NCBI GenBank assembly: GCA_902800435.1
Contig: CADCEQ010000003.1
Span: 1 to 64,000, forward strand
DNA: 64,000 bases
Reading direction: 5' to 3'
Origin: an uncultured Prevotellaceae bacterium
GTDB taxonomy: Bacteria > Bacteroidota > Bacteroidia > Bacteroidales > Bacteroidaceae
In this document: piece after piece, positions 30,053 to 39,700 of the stretch
Layout: every line of letters begins with the position of its first letter
Numbering within the stretch: the first letter of the stretch is position 1
Notes under the pieces: model-generated
Databases searched by the model: none
The model's input: the letters and a program-made list of their open reading frames with translations, nothing else
What the model was told of the DNA's origin: nothing
Program-made: the position numbers and the translations under genes

Positions 30053-30064
30053 CTATTTACCTCA

Positions 30065-31867
30065 ATGGACGTTATCCGCCTCCTCCCTGATACCGTCGCC
30101 AACCAGATAGCTGCTGGCGAGGTCATTCAGCGACCTGCCTCTGTTATCAAGGAGCTGGTTGAGAACGCTGTTGATGCCGGTGCCCGCCATATCCATGTTA
30201 TTGTCGTCGATGCAGGGCGGACCTGCATTCAGGTCATCGACGATGGCCATGGTATGTCCGAGACCGATGCTCGCTTGGCTTTTGAACGCCATGCCACGTC
30301 GAAAATCCGGAAGGCAGACGATCTCTTCGACCTTCATACGATGGGCTTCCGAGGTGAGGCTTTGCCGTCAATAGCAGCCGTTTCGCAGGTCGAGTTGACC
30401 ACTCGTCTGGAAGGGGAGGAGGTTGGTACCCGTCTTTGTCTGGCTGCGTCGAAGGTCATTTCTCAGGAGGCAGCCTCCTGTCCGGTCGGTTGCAACTTCA
30501 AGGTAGAAAACTTGTTCTATAATGTTCCCGTACGTAGGAAGTTTCTGAAGTCTAATGCCACCGAACTGAACAATATCCTCACAGCCTTCGAGCGTATTGT
30601 CCTGGTCTATCCCGATATAGCCTTTACCCTTCACAGCAACGGCGCCGAACTGCTGAACCTGCATGCTGGTACTCTCCTTCAGCGCATTGCCGATGTTTTC
30701 GGCAAACGTTTCGCCCAGGACCTGCTCCCCGTAGAGGTATCTACTGCCATGGGCAGTATCAGCGGCTTTGTCGGGAAACCTGAGTCTGCCCGTAAGAAGG
30801 GAGCCCACCAGTATCTTTTCGTCAATGGCCGTTTCATGAAGCACGCCTATTTCCATAAGGCTGTCCTCTCGGCCTATGAGCGACTGGTTGTCGAGGGCAC
30901 TCAACCGCCTTATTTGCTCTATTTTGACGTAGCCCCTGCCGATATAGACGTAAACATCCACCCGACGAAGACAGAGATCAAGTTCGAGAACGAGCAGCCT
31001 GTTTGGCAGATTCTCGCCGCAGCTGTCAAAGATGCCATCGGCCGTTTCTGTGAGGTTCCTGCCATCGACTTCGATACCGAAGGTCGTCCTGACATTCCTC
31101 TTTTTAACCCCGCAGCGCCCGCATCTGACTTTGCTGCCCCTGAGGTCAGCTATAACCCCTCATATAACCCGTTCAAGTCTTCCTCCGCCCACGCTCCGTC
31201 CGCCTTCCCCTCTGCCTCCGTCTCCTCTTTTGCCTCTACTGCTGAGGTGCCGCAGCCCCCGTCTTCCTTCGATGCTCCCCTCGCTGCTCCGACTGTTTTC
31301 TCCGAGAAATCTCCTCTCCATTACCAGTACAAGGGCCGTTACATCATGACTGCCGTTAAATCGGGCCTGATGATTACCGACCAGCATCGTGCCTCCGTCC
31401 GCATCCTTTACGAGCGTTACCTCTCTCGTGTCGCTGACCGTGCCGTAGCCTCCCAGAGCGTTCTTTTTCCCGAGGCGGTCCAGTTTGCTCCTTCAGAATT
31501 GCCGCTTCTTCAGGAAAGCCTTCCTCACCTCTCGAAGATGGGCTTCGAACTATCTGACCTCGGTGGTGGCAGCTATGCTGTTAATGCCATTCCCTCCGAC
31601 GTTGAAGGCGATCCCGTCTTTCTTCTTCGTAGTATCATGACTGACGTTGCCGAAGGAACAAAGGCGCCGCTCACTTCCCACCGCGAGCGTATTGCTCTTT
31701 CCTTGGCCCGTGTCACTGCCATCCCCTATGGTCAGTTGCTCTCCAACGATGAGATGGACAGCCTTACCAACCAGCTATTCGCTTGTTCCAATGTCAACTA
31801 CACCCCCGACGGGCGTGCTATCCTTTGTATACTTCCCCAGTCAGATATAGAGCACCTTCTTGGCTGA
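30065..31867 (+). CDS. mutL: DNA mismatch repair protein MutL
   Basis: This 600-aa protein has the GHKL ATPase: [29 protein letters not shown] long Pro/Ser/Ala-rich linker (about 355-420) joins it to the C-terminal dimerisation domain. The endonuclease metal motif DQHAxxExxxxE reads [12 protein letters not shown] (residues 439-450), and the usual CPHGRP motif reads TPDGRA, so the nicking site appears lost. It starts 12 bp after the OstA-like stop. N-terminal call is firm; absence of nuclease is inference. Confidence 0.94.
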   Translation: MDVIRLLPDTVANQIAAGEVIQRPASVIKELVENAVDAGARHIHVIVVDAGRTCIQVIDDGHGMSETDARLAFERHATSKIRKADDLFDLHTMGFRGEALPSIAAVSQVELTTRLEGEEVGTRLCLAASKVISQEAASCPVGCNFKVENLFYNVPVRRKFLKSNATELNNILTAFERIVLVYPDIAFTLHSNGAELLNLHAGTLLQRIADVFGKRFAQDLLPVEVSTAMGSISGFVGKPESARKKGAHQYLFVNGRFMKHAYFHKAVLSAYERLVVEGTQPPYLLYFDVAPADIDVNIHPTKTEIKFENEQPVWQILAAAVKDAIGRFCEVPAIDFDTEGRPDIPLFNPAAPASDFAAPEVSYNPSYNPFKSSSAHAPSAFPSASVSSFASTAEVPQPPSSFDAPLAAPTVFSEKSPLHYQYKGRYIMTAVKSGLMITDQHRASVRILYERYLSRVADRAVASQSVLFPEAVQFAPSELPLLQESLPHLSKMGFELSDLGGGSYAVNAIPSDVEGDPVFLLRSIMTDVAEGTKAPLTSHRERIALSLARVTAIPYGQLLSNDEMDSLTNQLFACSNVNYTPDGRAILCILPQSDIEHLLG

Positions 31868-31896
31868 ATTAGTTAATTCCTGTTAAGGGGCGTAAA

Positions 31897-31924
31897 ATTC
31901 TCGATTCTCAATTCTCAATTCTCA
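31897..31924. repeat. 7-bp array (4 units) before tRNA-Val
   Basis: Four units of ATTCTCR at 31897-31924, ending 11 bp before the -7 box of the tRNA promoter. It is the same family as the arrays at 16647, 23994 and 49504. Confidence 0.8.
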
Positions 31925-31935
31925 ATAATTCTTTG

Positions 31936-31943
31936 TACCTTTG
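31936..31943 (+). promoter_or_regulatory. Promoter of tRNA-Val(UAC) (TACCTTTG)
   Basis: TACCTTTG 18 bp before the tRNA 5' end. No TTTG at -33; the 7-bp array occupies that place. Confidence 0.7.
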
Positions 31944-31961
31944 CACCCGCAAACAAGAAAA

Positions 31962-32036
31962 GGGCGCTTAGCTCAGCTGGTTTAGAGCATCTGCCTTACA
32001 AGCAGAGGGTCGGCGGTTCGAATCCGTCAGCGCCCA
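31962..32036 (+). tRNA. tRNA-Val (anticodon UAC)
   Basis: This 75-nt cloverleaf has acceptor GGGCGCT paired with AGCGCCC, a D arm, a loop CTTACAA with anticodon TAC at 31997-31999, and a T arm with TTCGAAT. CCA is not encoded. It is followed by a terminator. Confidence 0.97.
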
Positions 32037-32055
32037 CGAGAACAAAGAGAGAGTT

Positions 32056-32082
32056 CCGCAGCCATAGGATGCTGCGGTTTTT
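32056..32082 (+). terminator. Terminator of tRNA-Val(UAC)
   Basis: CCGCAGC (32056-32062) pairs with GCTGCGG (32071-32077), followed by five T. An in-frame ATG at 32069 is inside the loop, which argues against that ATG as the purB start. Confidence 0.9.
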
Positions 32083-32098
32083 AATTTGCGCAAAGAAA

Positions 32099-33454
32099 AT
32101 GGATTTAACTCAATTGACAGCCATCTCGCCTATTGATGGCCGCTACCGTGGAAAGACCGACGCTCTGGCGTCATACTTCTCAGAGTTTGCATTGATACGC
32201 TACCGTGTCCGCGTAGAGATAGAGTATTTTATTACCCTCTGCGAACTCCCCCTTCCCCAACTTGAACAATTCGATCATAGCCTCTTCGAACCGCTCCGCG
32301 ATATCTATCGCCACTTTACCGTGGCCGATGCCCAGCGCGTCAAGGATATCGAGGGCGTCACCAACCACGATGTAAAGGCCGTCGAATACTTCATCAAGGA
32401 GCGGCTCGCCGCGCTGAGCGGCTTCCCCGCTCAGGCCAAGGAGTTCATCCACTTCGGCCTCACTTCCCAGGACATCAACAACACCTCGGTCCCCCTCTCT
32501 ATCAAGGAGGCGCTCGCCGACGTTTATATCCCCCTTCTCGAAGAGCTCATCGAGCAGCTCCATGACTATGCCGAGGAGTGGCGCAATGTGCCGATGCTAG
32601 CTAAGACCCACGGCCAGCCCGCCTCGCCCACGCGTCTCGGTAAGGAACTGATGGTCTACGTCTACCGTCTCGAAGAGCAGCTCCGCTCTCTTATGGATAC
32701 TCCCGTTATGGCTAAGTTCGGAGGTGCCACCGGAAACTTCAATGCCCACCATGTAGCCTACCCGCAGTATAACTGGGCTCAGTTCGCCGACGATTTCGTT
32801 AGCGGCAAGCTGGGGCTTGAGCGTGAGCAGTACACCACCCAGATCTCCAACTACGACTGGCTGGCTGCCATCTTCGATGCCATGCGTCGTATCAACACCA
32901 TTGTCATCGACCTCGACCGCGACTTCTGGATGTATATCTCCATGGATTACTTCAAGCAGAAAATCAAGGCAGGCGAGGTAGGCTCTTCGGCTATGCCTCA
33001 TAAGGTAAACCCCATCGACTACGAGAACTCCGAGGGTAACCTCGGCTTGGCAAATGCCGTTCTGCAGTTCCTTGCCTTGAAGCTTCCCGTCAGTCGTCTG
33101 CAGCGCGACCTTACCGATTCTACGGTCCTCCGCAACGTCGGCGTGCCTATGGGCCATGCGGTTATCGCCTTCCAGTCCACTCTCAAGGGTTTGCGCAAGC
33201 TTATCCTCAACGAGGCCAAGCTGCAAGCCGACCTCGACCAGACTTGGGCTGTTGTCGCCGAGGGCATCCAGACCATCCTTCGCCGCGAGGGCTATCCCAA
33301 CCCCTATGAGGCCCTGAAGGCCCTTACCCGTACCAACGAGGGCATCACCGCCACGACCATCGCCCAGTTCATCGACACGCTCGATGTCAGTGAAGGCGTC
33401 AAGGCCGAGCTCCGAGCCATAACCCCCGCAACCTATACCGGTATCACCCTCTAA
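32099..33454 (+). CDS. purB: Adenylosuccinate lyase
   Basis: This 451-aa enzyme has the fumarase/aspartase superfamily signature SSAMPHKVNPIDYENSEGN and the KTHGQPASPT active-site region. It cleaves SAICAR and adenylosuccinate in purine synthesis. ATG 32099 (MDLTQLTAISPIDGRY) matches the family start; the frame opens 30 bp earlier in the tRNA terminator. The promoter is not evident. Confidence 0.96.
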   Translation: MDLTQLTAISPIDGRYRGKTDALASYFSEFALIRYRVRVEIEYFITLCELPLPQLEQFDHSLFEPLRDIYRHFTVADAQRVKDIEGVTNHDVKAVEYFIKERLAALSGFPAQAKEFIHFGLTSQDINNTSVPLSIKEALADVYIPLLEELIEQLHDYAEEWRNVPMLAKTHGQPASPTRLGKELMVYVYRLEEQLRSLMDTPVMAKFGGATGNFNAHHVAYPQYNWAQFADDFVSGKLGLEREQYTTQISNYDWLAAIFDAMRRINTIVIDLDRDFWMYISMDYFKQKIKAGEVGSSAMPHKVNPIDYENSEGNLGLANAVLQFLALKLPVSRLQRDLTDSTVLRNVGVPMGHAVIAFQSTLKGLRKLILNEAKLQADLDQTWAVVAEGIQTILRREGYPNPYEALKALTRTNEGITATTIAQFIDTLDVSEGVKAELRAITPATYTGITL

Positions 33455-33532
33455 CACCACGTCCCCGTTCCGGGTGGCTCTCCGCCTGGCCCTATATATA
33501 TAATAAGGTATAAATACAAAGAAAGAATTACT

Positions 33533-34918
33533 ATGGATTTCGAGAACGAAAGAAATTACGAAGAGAAGCCTGCTAAAGATCAGAACACAGGCAGCCGTGA
33601 AGGCTACCAGCAGCAGTCAGGCAATGGTTTTCAGCGTGACTACCGTGGACGCTCGCCCCGTCCGCGTATCCACACCGGACAGCGTCCTGCCTACACCCCC
33701 GGCTCCGACCGTCCCAGTTTCAATCGCCAGTCCGCCGATGAGGGCGGATTCCGCCCTGAGGGCTTCGGTGCAGGTCTGCAGTCAAGCCAGACCCATCAGG
33801 GAGGCTACCGTCCCCGTAGCAACTACGGCGAAAATGGCGGTTACCAGCCCCGTCAGCAGGGCTATGGACAGCGTCCCTACAAGCCTTACAAACCTTACCA
33901 GTCTTACCAGAAACCTTACGGTAATCCCGCTGACGCTAACGAGCAGGGCTATCAGCCTCGTCAGTCTCAGGGTGAATACGGTCAGCAGCCGCGTGGTGGC
34001 TACCGTCCCTACAACAATAACGGCGGTTACCGTCCTAATCCGTCCCGTCCCGGCAAGCCTTCCTATGGCAAGCCCTACGGCAAGGCCCCTTATGGTCAGA
34101 AGCCGTATAACAAGCGTCCCCGCACCGCAGACTACGACCCCAATGCGAAGTACAGCATGAAGAAGCGCATTGAGTACAAGGAGGTCAACTACGATCCCAA
34201 CGAGCCCGTGCGCCTCAATAAGTTCCTCGCCAATGCCGGCGTCTGCAGCCGTCGCGAGGCCGACGAATTCATTCAGGCCGGTGTTGTCACCGTCAACGGA
34301 CAGGTGGTCACCGAGCTGGGTACCAAGGTTCTCCGCACCGACGAGGTGAAGTTCCACGACCAGCCCGTTACCCTCGAGAAGAAAGTCTATGTGCTCCTCA
34401 ACAAGCCCAAGGACTACGTTACTACCAGCGATGACCCGCAGCAGCGCAAGACCGTCATGGACCTCGTTAAGAACGCTTGTCCCGAGCGCATCTATCCCGT
34501 TGGCCGACTCGATCGTAATACCACGGGTGTGCTCCTGCTCACCAACGACGGCGACCTCGCCTCGAAGCTCACGCATCCCAAATATCTCAAGAAGAAGATC
34601 TATCACGTCTACCTCGACAAGAACGTCACCGCCCACGACCTCACTCAGATTACCGAGGGCATACAGCTCGAAGATGGTGAGATCAAGGCCGATGATGTCC
34701 AGTATGCCGATGCTGTCGACAAGAAACAGGTGGGTATTGAGATTCACTCCGGCAAGAATCGCATCGTGCGCCGCATCTTCGAGGCTTTGGGCTACAAGGT
34801 TCTCAAGCTTGATCGCGTACAGTTCGCCGGCCTTACCAAGAAGAATCTCCGTCGCGGCGACTGGCGCTACCTCACTGAGGAGGAAGTCGACCGTCTCCGC
34901 ATGGGTGCTTACGAATAA
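33533..34918 (+). CDS. RsuA/RluB-family pseudouridine synthase with disordered N-terminus
   Basis: This 461-aa protein has two parts. Residues 1-215 are low-complexity and rich in Tyr, Gly, Gln, Pro and Arg, with repeats such as PYKPYKPYQSYQKPYG and GKPYGKAPYG. Residues 223-455 are an S4 domain (VRLNKFLANAGVCSRREADEFI) and a pseudouridine synthase with catalytic Asp in GRLDRNTTG. It should modify 23S or 16S rRNA. The N-terminal half has no enzyme role that I can name and may bind RNA or promote assembly. The leader has the AT run and TAAGGTATAA motif (33504-33513). Confidence 0.85.
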   Translation: MDFENERNYEEKPAKDQNTGSREGYQQQSGNGFQRDYRGRSPRPRIHTGQRPAYTPGSDRPSFNRQSADEGGFRPEGFGAGLQSSQTHQGGYRPRSNYGENGGYQPRQQGYGQRPYKPYKPYQSYQKPYGNPADANEQGYQPRQSQGEYGQQPRGGYRPYNNNGGYRPNPSRPGKPSYGKPYGKAPYGQKPYNKRPRTADYDPNAKYSMKKRIEYKEVNYDPNEPVRLNKFLANAGVCSRREADEFIQAGVVTVNGQVVTELGTKVLRTDEVKFHDQPVTLEKKVYVLLNKPKDYVTTSDDPQQRKTVMDLVKNACPERIYPVGRLDRNTTGVLLLTNDGDLASKLTHPKYLKKKIYHVYLDKNVTAHDLTQITEGIQLEDGEIKADDVQYADAVDKKQVGIEIHSGKNRIVRRIFEALGYKVLKLDRVQFAGLTKKNLRRGDWRYLTEEEVDRLRMGAYE

Positions 34919-34936
34919 TCTAAGGTTTAGATAACT

Positions 34937-36331
34937 ATGAAACGTACAAAGATAATTGATGTGCTGAAAAGCACGGAATTCGGCAAGGAAGTCTGCGTGA
35001 AGGGCTGGGTACGTACCCATCGCTCCTCCAAGGCCGTCGACTTCATTGCCCTTAACGACGGTTCCACCATCAACAACGTTCAGGTGGTCGTCGACCCGAC
35101 GAAGTTCGACGAGCAACTGCTCAAGGACATTACCACTGGCGCCTGCATCTGTGCCGAGGGTATTCTGGTTGAGAGTCAGGGTGCCGGTCAGACCAGCGAG
35201 GTCCAGGCCACAAGGCTCGAGGTCTATGGTCTCTGCGACAATACCTATCCCATGCAGAAGAAGGGCCAGTCGTTCGAGGTCATGCGCAAGAACGCCCATC
35301 TGCGTCTGCGCACCAACACCTTCGGTGCCGTTATGCGCATACGCCACAACATGGCCATGGCCATCCACACCTATTTCCATGAGCACGGCTTCTACTATTT
35401 CCACACGCCGCTCATTACCGCCTCTGACTGCGAAGGTGCCGGAAATATGTTCCAGGTGACCACTAAGAACCTCTACGACCTGAAGAAGGACGAGAAGGGT
35501 AGCATCATCTACGACGACGACTTCTTCGGCGAGCAGACCTCCCTTACCGTCTCCGGACAGCTTGAGGGCGAGCTTGGTGCCACGGCTCTTGGTGCCATCT
35601 ACACCTTCGGTCCCACCTTCCGCGCCGAGAACAGCAACACCCCGCGCCACCTCGCCGAGTTCTGGATGATTGAGCCCGAGGTTGCCTTCCTCGACCAGGA
35701 AGGACTCATGGACCTCGAGGAGGACTTCATCAAGTATTGCGTCCGCTGGGCACTTGACAACTGCCAGGACGACCTGCAGTTCCTCAACAAGATGATTGAC
35801 AAAACACTCATCGAGCGCCTCGAGGGTGTCCTGAAGGAAAGTTTCGTCCGCCTAACCTACACCGAGGGCATCGATATTCTCCAGAAGGCAATCTCCGACG
35901 GTCACAAGTTTGAGTTCCCATGCCAGTGGGGCGACGACCTCGCCTCTGAGCATGAGCGCTACCTCGTCGAGACTCACTTCAAGAAACCCGTCATCATGAC
36001 CGACTACCCTGCCTCCATCAAGGCTTTTTACATGAAGCAGAATGCAGACGGTAAGACCATGCAGGGTACTGATGTCCTCTTCCCCCAGATTGGTGAGATC
36101 ATCGGCGGCTCTGTCCGCGAGGAGAGCTACGACAAGCTCATGGCCGAAATCGCCCGCCGCGGCATGGAGACCAACAAGCTCTGGTGGTATCTTGACACCC
36201 GCCGTTACGGTTCATGCCCCCATGCCGGCTTCGGCCTCGGCTTCGAGCGCCTCATCCTCTTCGTCACCGGCATGCAGAACATCCGCGACGTTATACCCTT
36301 CCCGCGCACGCCGAAGTCAGCCGAATTCTGA
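34937..36331 (+). CDS. asnS: Asparaginyl-tRNA synthetase
   Basis: This 464-aa class II synthetase has an N-terminal OB anticodon-binding domain ([24 protein letters not shown]), motif 2 [21 protein letters not shown] and motif 3 [21 protein letters not shown]. The [11 protein letters not shown] wording is AsnRS-specific. It charges tRNA-Asn. A hairpin overlaps the stop: GAAGTCAG (36313-36320) pairs with CTGACTTC (36328-36335), without a T run. Confidence 0.96.
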   Translation: MKRTKIIDVLKSTEFGKEVCVKGWVRTHRSSKAVDFIALNDGSTINNVQVVVDPTKFDEQLLKDITTGACICAEGILVESQGAGQTSEVQATRLEVYGLCDNTYPMQKKGQSFEVMRKNAHLRLRTNTFGAVMRIRHNMAMAIHTYFHEHGFYYFHTPLITASDCEGAGNMFQVTTKNLYDLKKDEKGSIIYDDDFFGEQTSLTVSGQLEGELGATALGAIYTFGPTFRAENSNTPRHLAEFWMIEPEVAFLDQEGLMDLEEDFIKYCVRWALDNCQDDLQFLNKMIDKTLIERLEGVLKESFVRLTYTEGIDILQKAISDGHKFEFPCQWGDDLASEHERYLVETHFKKPVIMTDYPASIKAFYMKQNADGKTMQGTDVLFPQIGEIIGGSVREESYDKLMAEIARRGMETNKLWWYLDTRRYGSCPHAGFGLGFERLILFVTGMQNIRDVIPFPRTPKSAEF

Positions 36332-36720
36332 CTTCGCGCGCGCATATATATAAATAAGGTGTAGCCCCTGAAACGATAAAAAAAGGTAACAGAAGTACCC
36401 CGCTAGCTAAAAAATCAAAAACGATGAATATGCAAAGTGACAAAACAACCGTATCTAAAGAGTTTTTTCAAGGTTTTTGCACGGAAATTCGCTGAAAAGC
36501 CCATAAAAAGGCAACTTTTTCGCGTTTTTTCAAAAAAAAAATCGAAAATTCTTGCAAGATTTAAGAAATATGTCTATATTTGCACCAAAAATGTACTCTG
36601 CACAGGAGTTACAGTGCCCAAACGTGGGCAAAATGTGGGGTTTTCATGCCTTGGATTTGAGAGAATAACAAAATATGTACAACAACTTAATTTTTTTTAT
36701 TAATTTAATTTATTAACAGT
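36332..36720 (+). promoter_or_regulatory. Upstream region of the coiled-coil lipoprotein gene
   Basis: No gene in this 389-bp stretch. A TTG (36552-36554), 20-bp spacer and TATATTTG (36575-36582) form the promoter, preceded by A/T tracts (36510-36550). The predicted leader is about 130 nt and holds a small hairpin TGCCC/GGGCA (36614-36629) and then an AT-rich run before the start. Confidence 0.75.
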
Positions 36721-39700
36721 ATGAAGAAAAAGTTTTTTAGTAAACTGCTTATGGTAGCCCTCGTGGCCACCGTAGGTGTTTTCTCGTCTTGTAAGGATTA
36801 CGACGACGACATCGCCGACGTTCGTAATAACCTTTCACAGACGGCAACGGAACTGCGTACTGACTACACTAACAAGATTAATGCAGTCAATACAAAGATT
36901 GAAACGTTGCAGACCTCGTACGACAAATTGAGCAAGGCTCTCGATGAGTCTAACGCTCAGTTGCAGGCTTTGATTGAGACCAATTTCAAAGCTGCTGTCA
37001 ATGAGGCCAAGGCTTACTCCGATGCCAACCTCGTGAAGGCTAAGGATGCCGCTGCTGCTGCTGAGGCTGCTGCCGAGGATTTCGCAAAGACACAGGCTGC
37101 TGCCGCTCAGTCGGCTGCCATCGCTGCCGCTAAGGAGCAGGTTGCTGCTGCCAAGGCTGAGTTGGAGGCTGCTCTGGCAAAGGCTAATGAGCTGATTGCT
37201 ACTCAGGGTCAGAGCATTGCCAACCTCATCGAGGCTGACAAGACTCTGGATGCTGCCATCAAGGCCGCCCAGGCTCGTGCCGACGAGGCTTACGCTCTCG
37301 CTGACAAGGCCAACACCCTGGCTGAGACCAACAAGACAAACGTCGAGAAGGCTGCTGCCGACATCGCTGCTCTGCAGAAGTCTCTCTCTGCTCTTGAGAG
37401 CAAGGCTGCCGACAAGGCTGACGTTGCTAAGCTCCAGAGCGACCTCGCTGCCCTGCAGAAGCAGGTTGGTGAGACCGTTGTTAATCTCGCTGATTACAAG
37501 GAGAGCATCGCTAACATCACCAGCGAGCTTGCTAAGCTGAAGAGCGACCTTGAGCAGCAGGTTAGCTTCCTCGGTGAGAACCTCGCCGGTGTGAAGAAGA
37601 CCGCTGAGGCCAACGCCGCTTCTATCGAGAGTATCATCACTCAGTTGAGCGAACTGAAGAAGGCTAACGACCTGGCTCACCAGGAACTGGCTAACTCTGT
37701 TGACGCTCTTGCTAAGAAGACCAGCAGCGACCTGGCTGCTGCCGTGCAGGGCATCGAGGCTGAGATTGCCGCTGCTAACAAGCTGATTAGCGACAATACT
37801 GGCGCTATTGCTTCTCTGACTCAGACCGTCCAGAACAACAAGGACGCCCAGGACAAGATCAACGAAGCTATTCAGAGCGATATCGCTAAGAAGGCTGAGC
37901 AGATTGTTGAAAACTCCAATGCTATCAAGCGCCTGAACGAGATTATCCCCGAGCTCCAGACTACTCTTGAGAAGTATGCCGACAAGGTTGCCGGTGCTGC
38001 TGCTCAGGCTGGTAAGGACGCTGCTGCTGCCGCTGAGGCTACTGCAAAGCAGTTTGCTCTTGACGCAATTGCTGCGCAGGCTCTGCTCGACAAGGAGGCT
38101 TGGAACAAGGCTATCGACATCGCCGTTGAGACTCTTGTTAAGACCTACAAGCTGAATGCTCTTGATGGTATTATCAAGGCTGCTGCCGCTGAAGCTCAGA
38201 CCAATGCTGAGGCTAACGCTGCCAAGAAGGCTCAGGAGATTTCTGACGAGGCCCTCAAGCAGGCTAAGCTCTACACTGACGTTTTGGCTCAGACACTGGC
38301 CGACAACTACACCACGACGAAGGACATGCAGGCTGCTATCGAGGCTGCTAAGCAGAGCGCTGTTGCTCAGGCTTATGTTAAGGTGCTTGAAGACCTGCTC
38401 CGCGACCAGCCCGATTGGTATAACCAGAATGCTGAAGACAAGCTTCTCCAGCCCTCTCCCACAATCTATGAGGTTGCTATGAAGTGCGTCCAGGAGTTCG
38501 GTCTGAGCAAGGAAAACGCTGAGGAGCTGATGAACTCTATCCTCGACGCTGCTCTGGTTCCTTCTAAGGGTACCGGTACTTATGACGCTGAAGGTAATGA
38601 GATTATCGAGAAGGGTGGCAAGATTATGGTGCTCATCGAGGCTGCTGCCGAGAAGGCTGCTAAGGATCTTGCTGCTGTTAACGAAGCACTCGACGCTCGT
38701 CTCGCTGACATTGAGGCCTTCCTGGCCACCACTTCTGGTGAGAAGACTCTCGATGCTACCATCAAGTACTGGATTGCCGACGCTCAGCTTGCCAAGCAGG
38801 CTGACCTCGACGATGTCATTGCTCAGCTGAAGGGTGAGAAGGATGGCGATCTGAAGAAGATTATCACCGACCTGCAGGCCGCTGATGCTGCCAATGCTGC
38901 CGACGTCGATAAGATTATGGCTTCTATCAATAAGGTTACTGGCATGTTCGCCGCTCTGCTGCCCGCAGCTGAGGGTGACATCGATAAGGACCTTGCTGCT
39001 TACGAGGCTGTGATGCAGGCTCTTGCCGACAAGATTCTCGCTATGGCCGACGTTGTCGACAACCTCGACGACAAGGTGATGGAGGCTGTGAACAAGAACC
39101 TCGGTCCTCAGATTCAGACCATGATTACCAGCATCAACCTGTTCGCTAACCAGCACATGGCTGAGCGCGACGAGCAGTACAAGCTGGCTCAGTTCGACGG
39201 CGAGAAGTGGATCTATCCGTTCGGATATGACAACTTCGACCACACTCTGACCTTCATGTACACTGTTGAGAGCGGTCTCTACAGCGACTACTGCGGTGAC
39301 CCCACACTCTCTGAGGAGTCTTGGAACTATCCTTCCGGTCTGATCAAGCAGCTGAAGGGAATCTCTTCTGTTCGCGACCAGCAGTATCCTTACGACTACG
39401 ACTTCTCTTACGATGAGGGTGGTTTCACTGGTTCTGCTTCTGACTTCGACTTCGTTGACGGTCGCTATCGTAGCTATGACGACTCTATCCTCGTTCGCGT
39501 CAGCCCGACAAATGCTGACCTGAGCAAGGCTGAGATCGCTCTGCTGAACAGCAAGGGTGAGGATATCATCGACGCCGGCCTGGTTGAGCTGGTTGATGTG
39601 AAGCCTTACACGCGTAACAGCTATATCGTCCGCAATGCTGAGTATTCTCCCGTTGACCAGCGCCAGTACACACGTGCCGCTGAGGGTAATGCTACCGGCC

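Noticed and set aside
32069..32098. Upstream ATG extension of purB
   Set aside because: It lies in the tRNA terminator hairpin; the family start is ATG 32099.
33782..35650. 622-aa minus-strand open frame over the pseudouridine synthase and asnS
   Set aside because: Both sense genes have clear domain motifs; the antisense product is hydrophobic low-complexity with none.
36437..36703. 88-aa frame before the coiled-coil gene
   Set aside because: It covers the promoter and leader, is Lys/Phe-rich and has no start signal.
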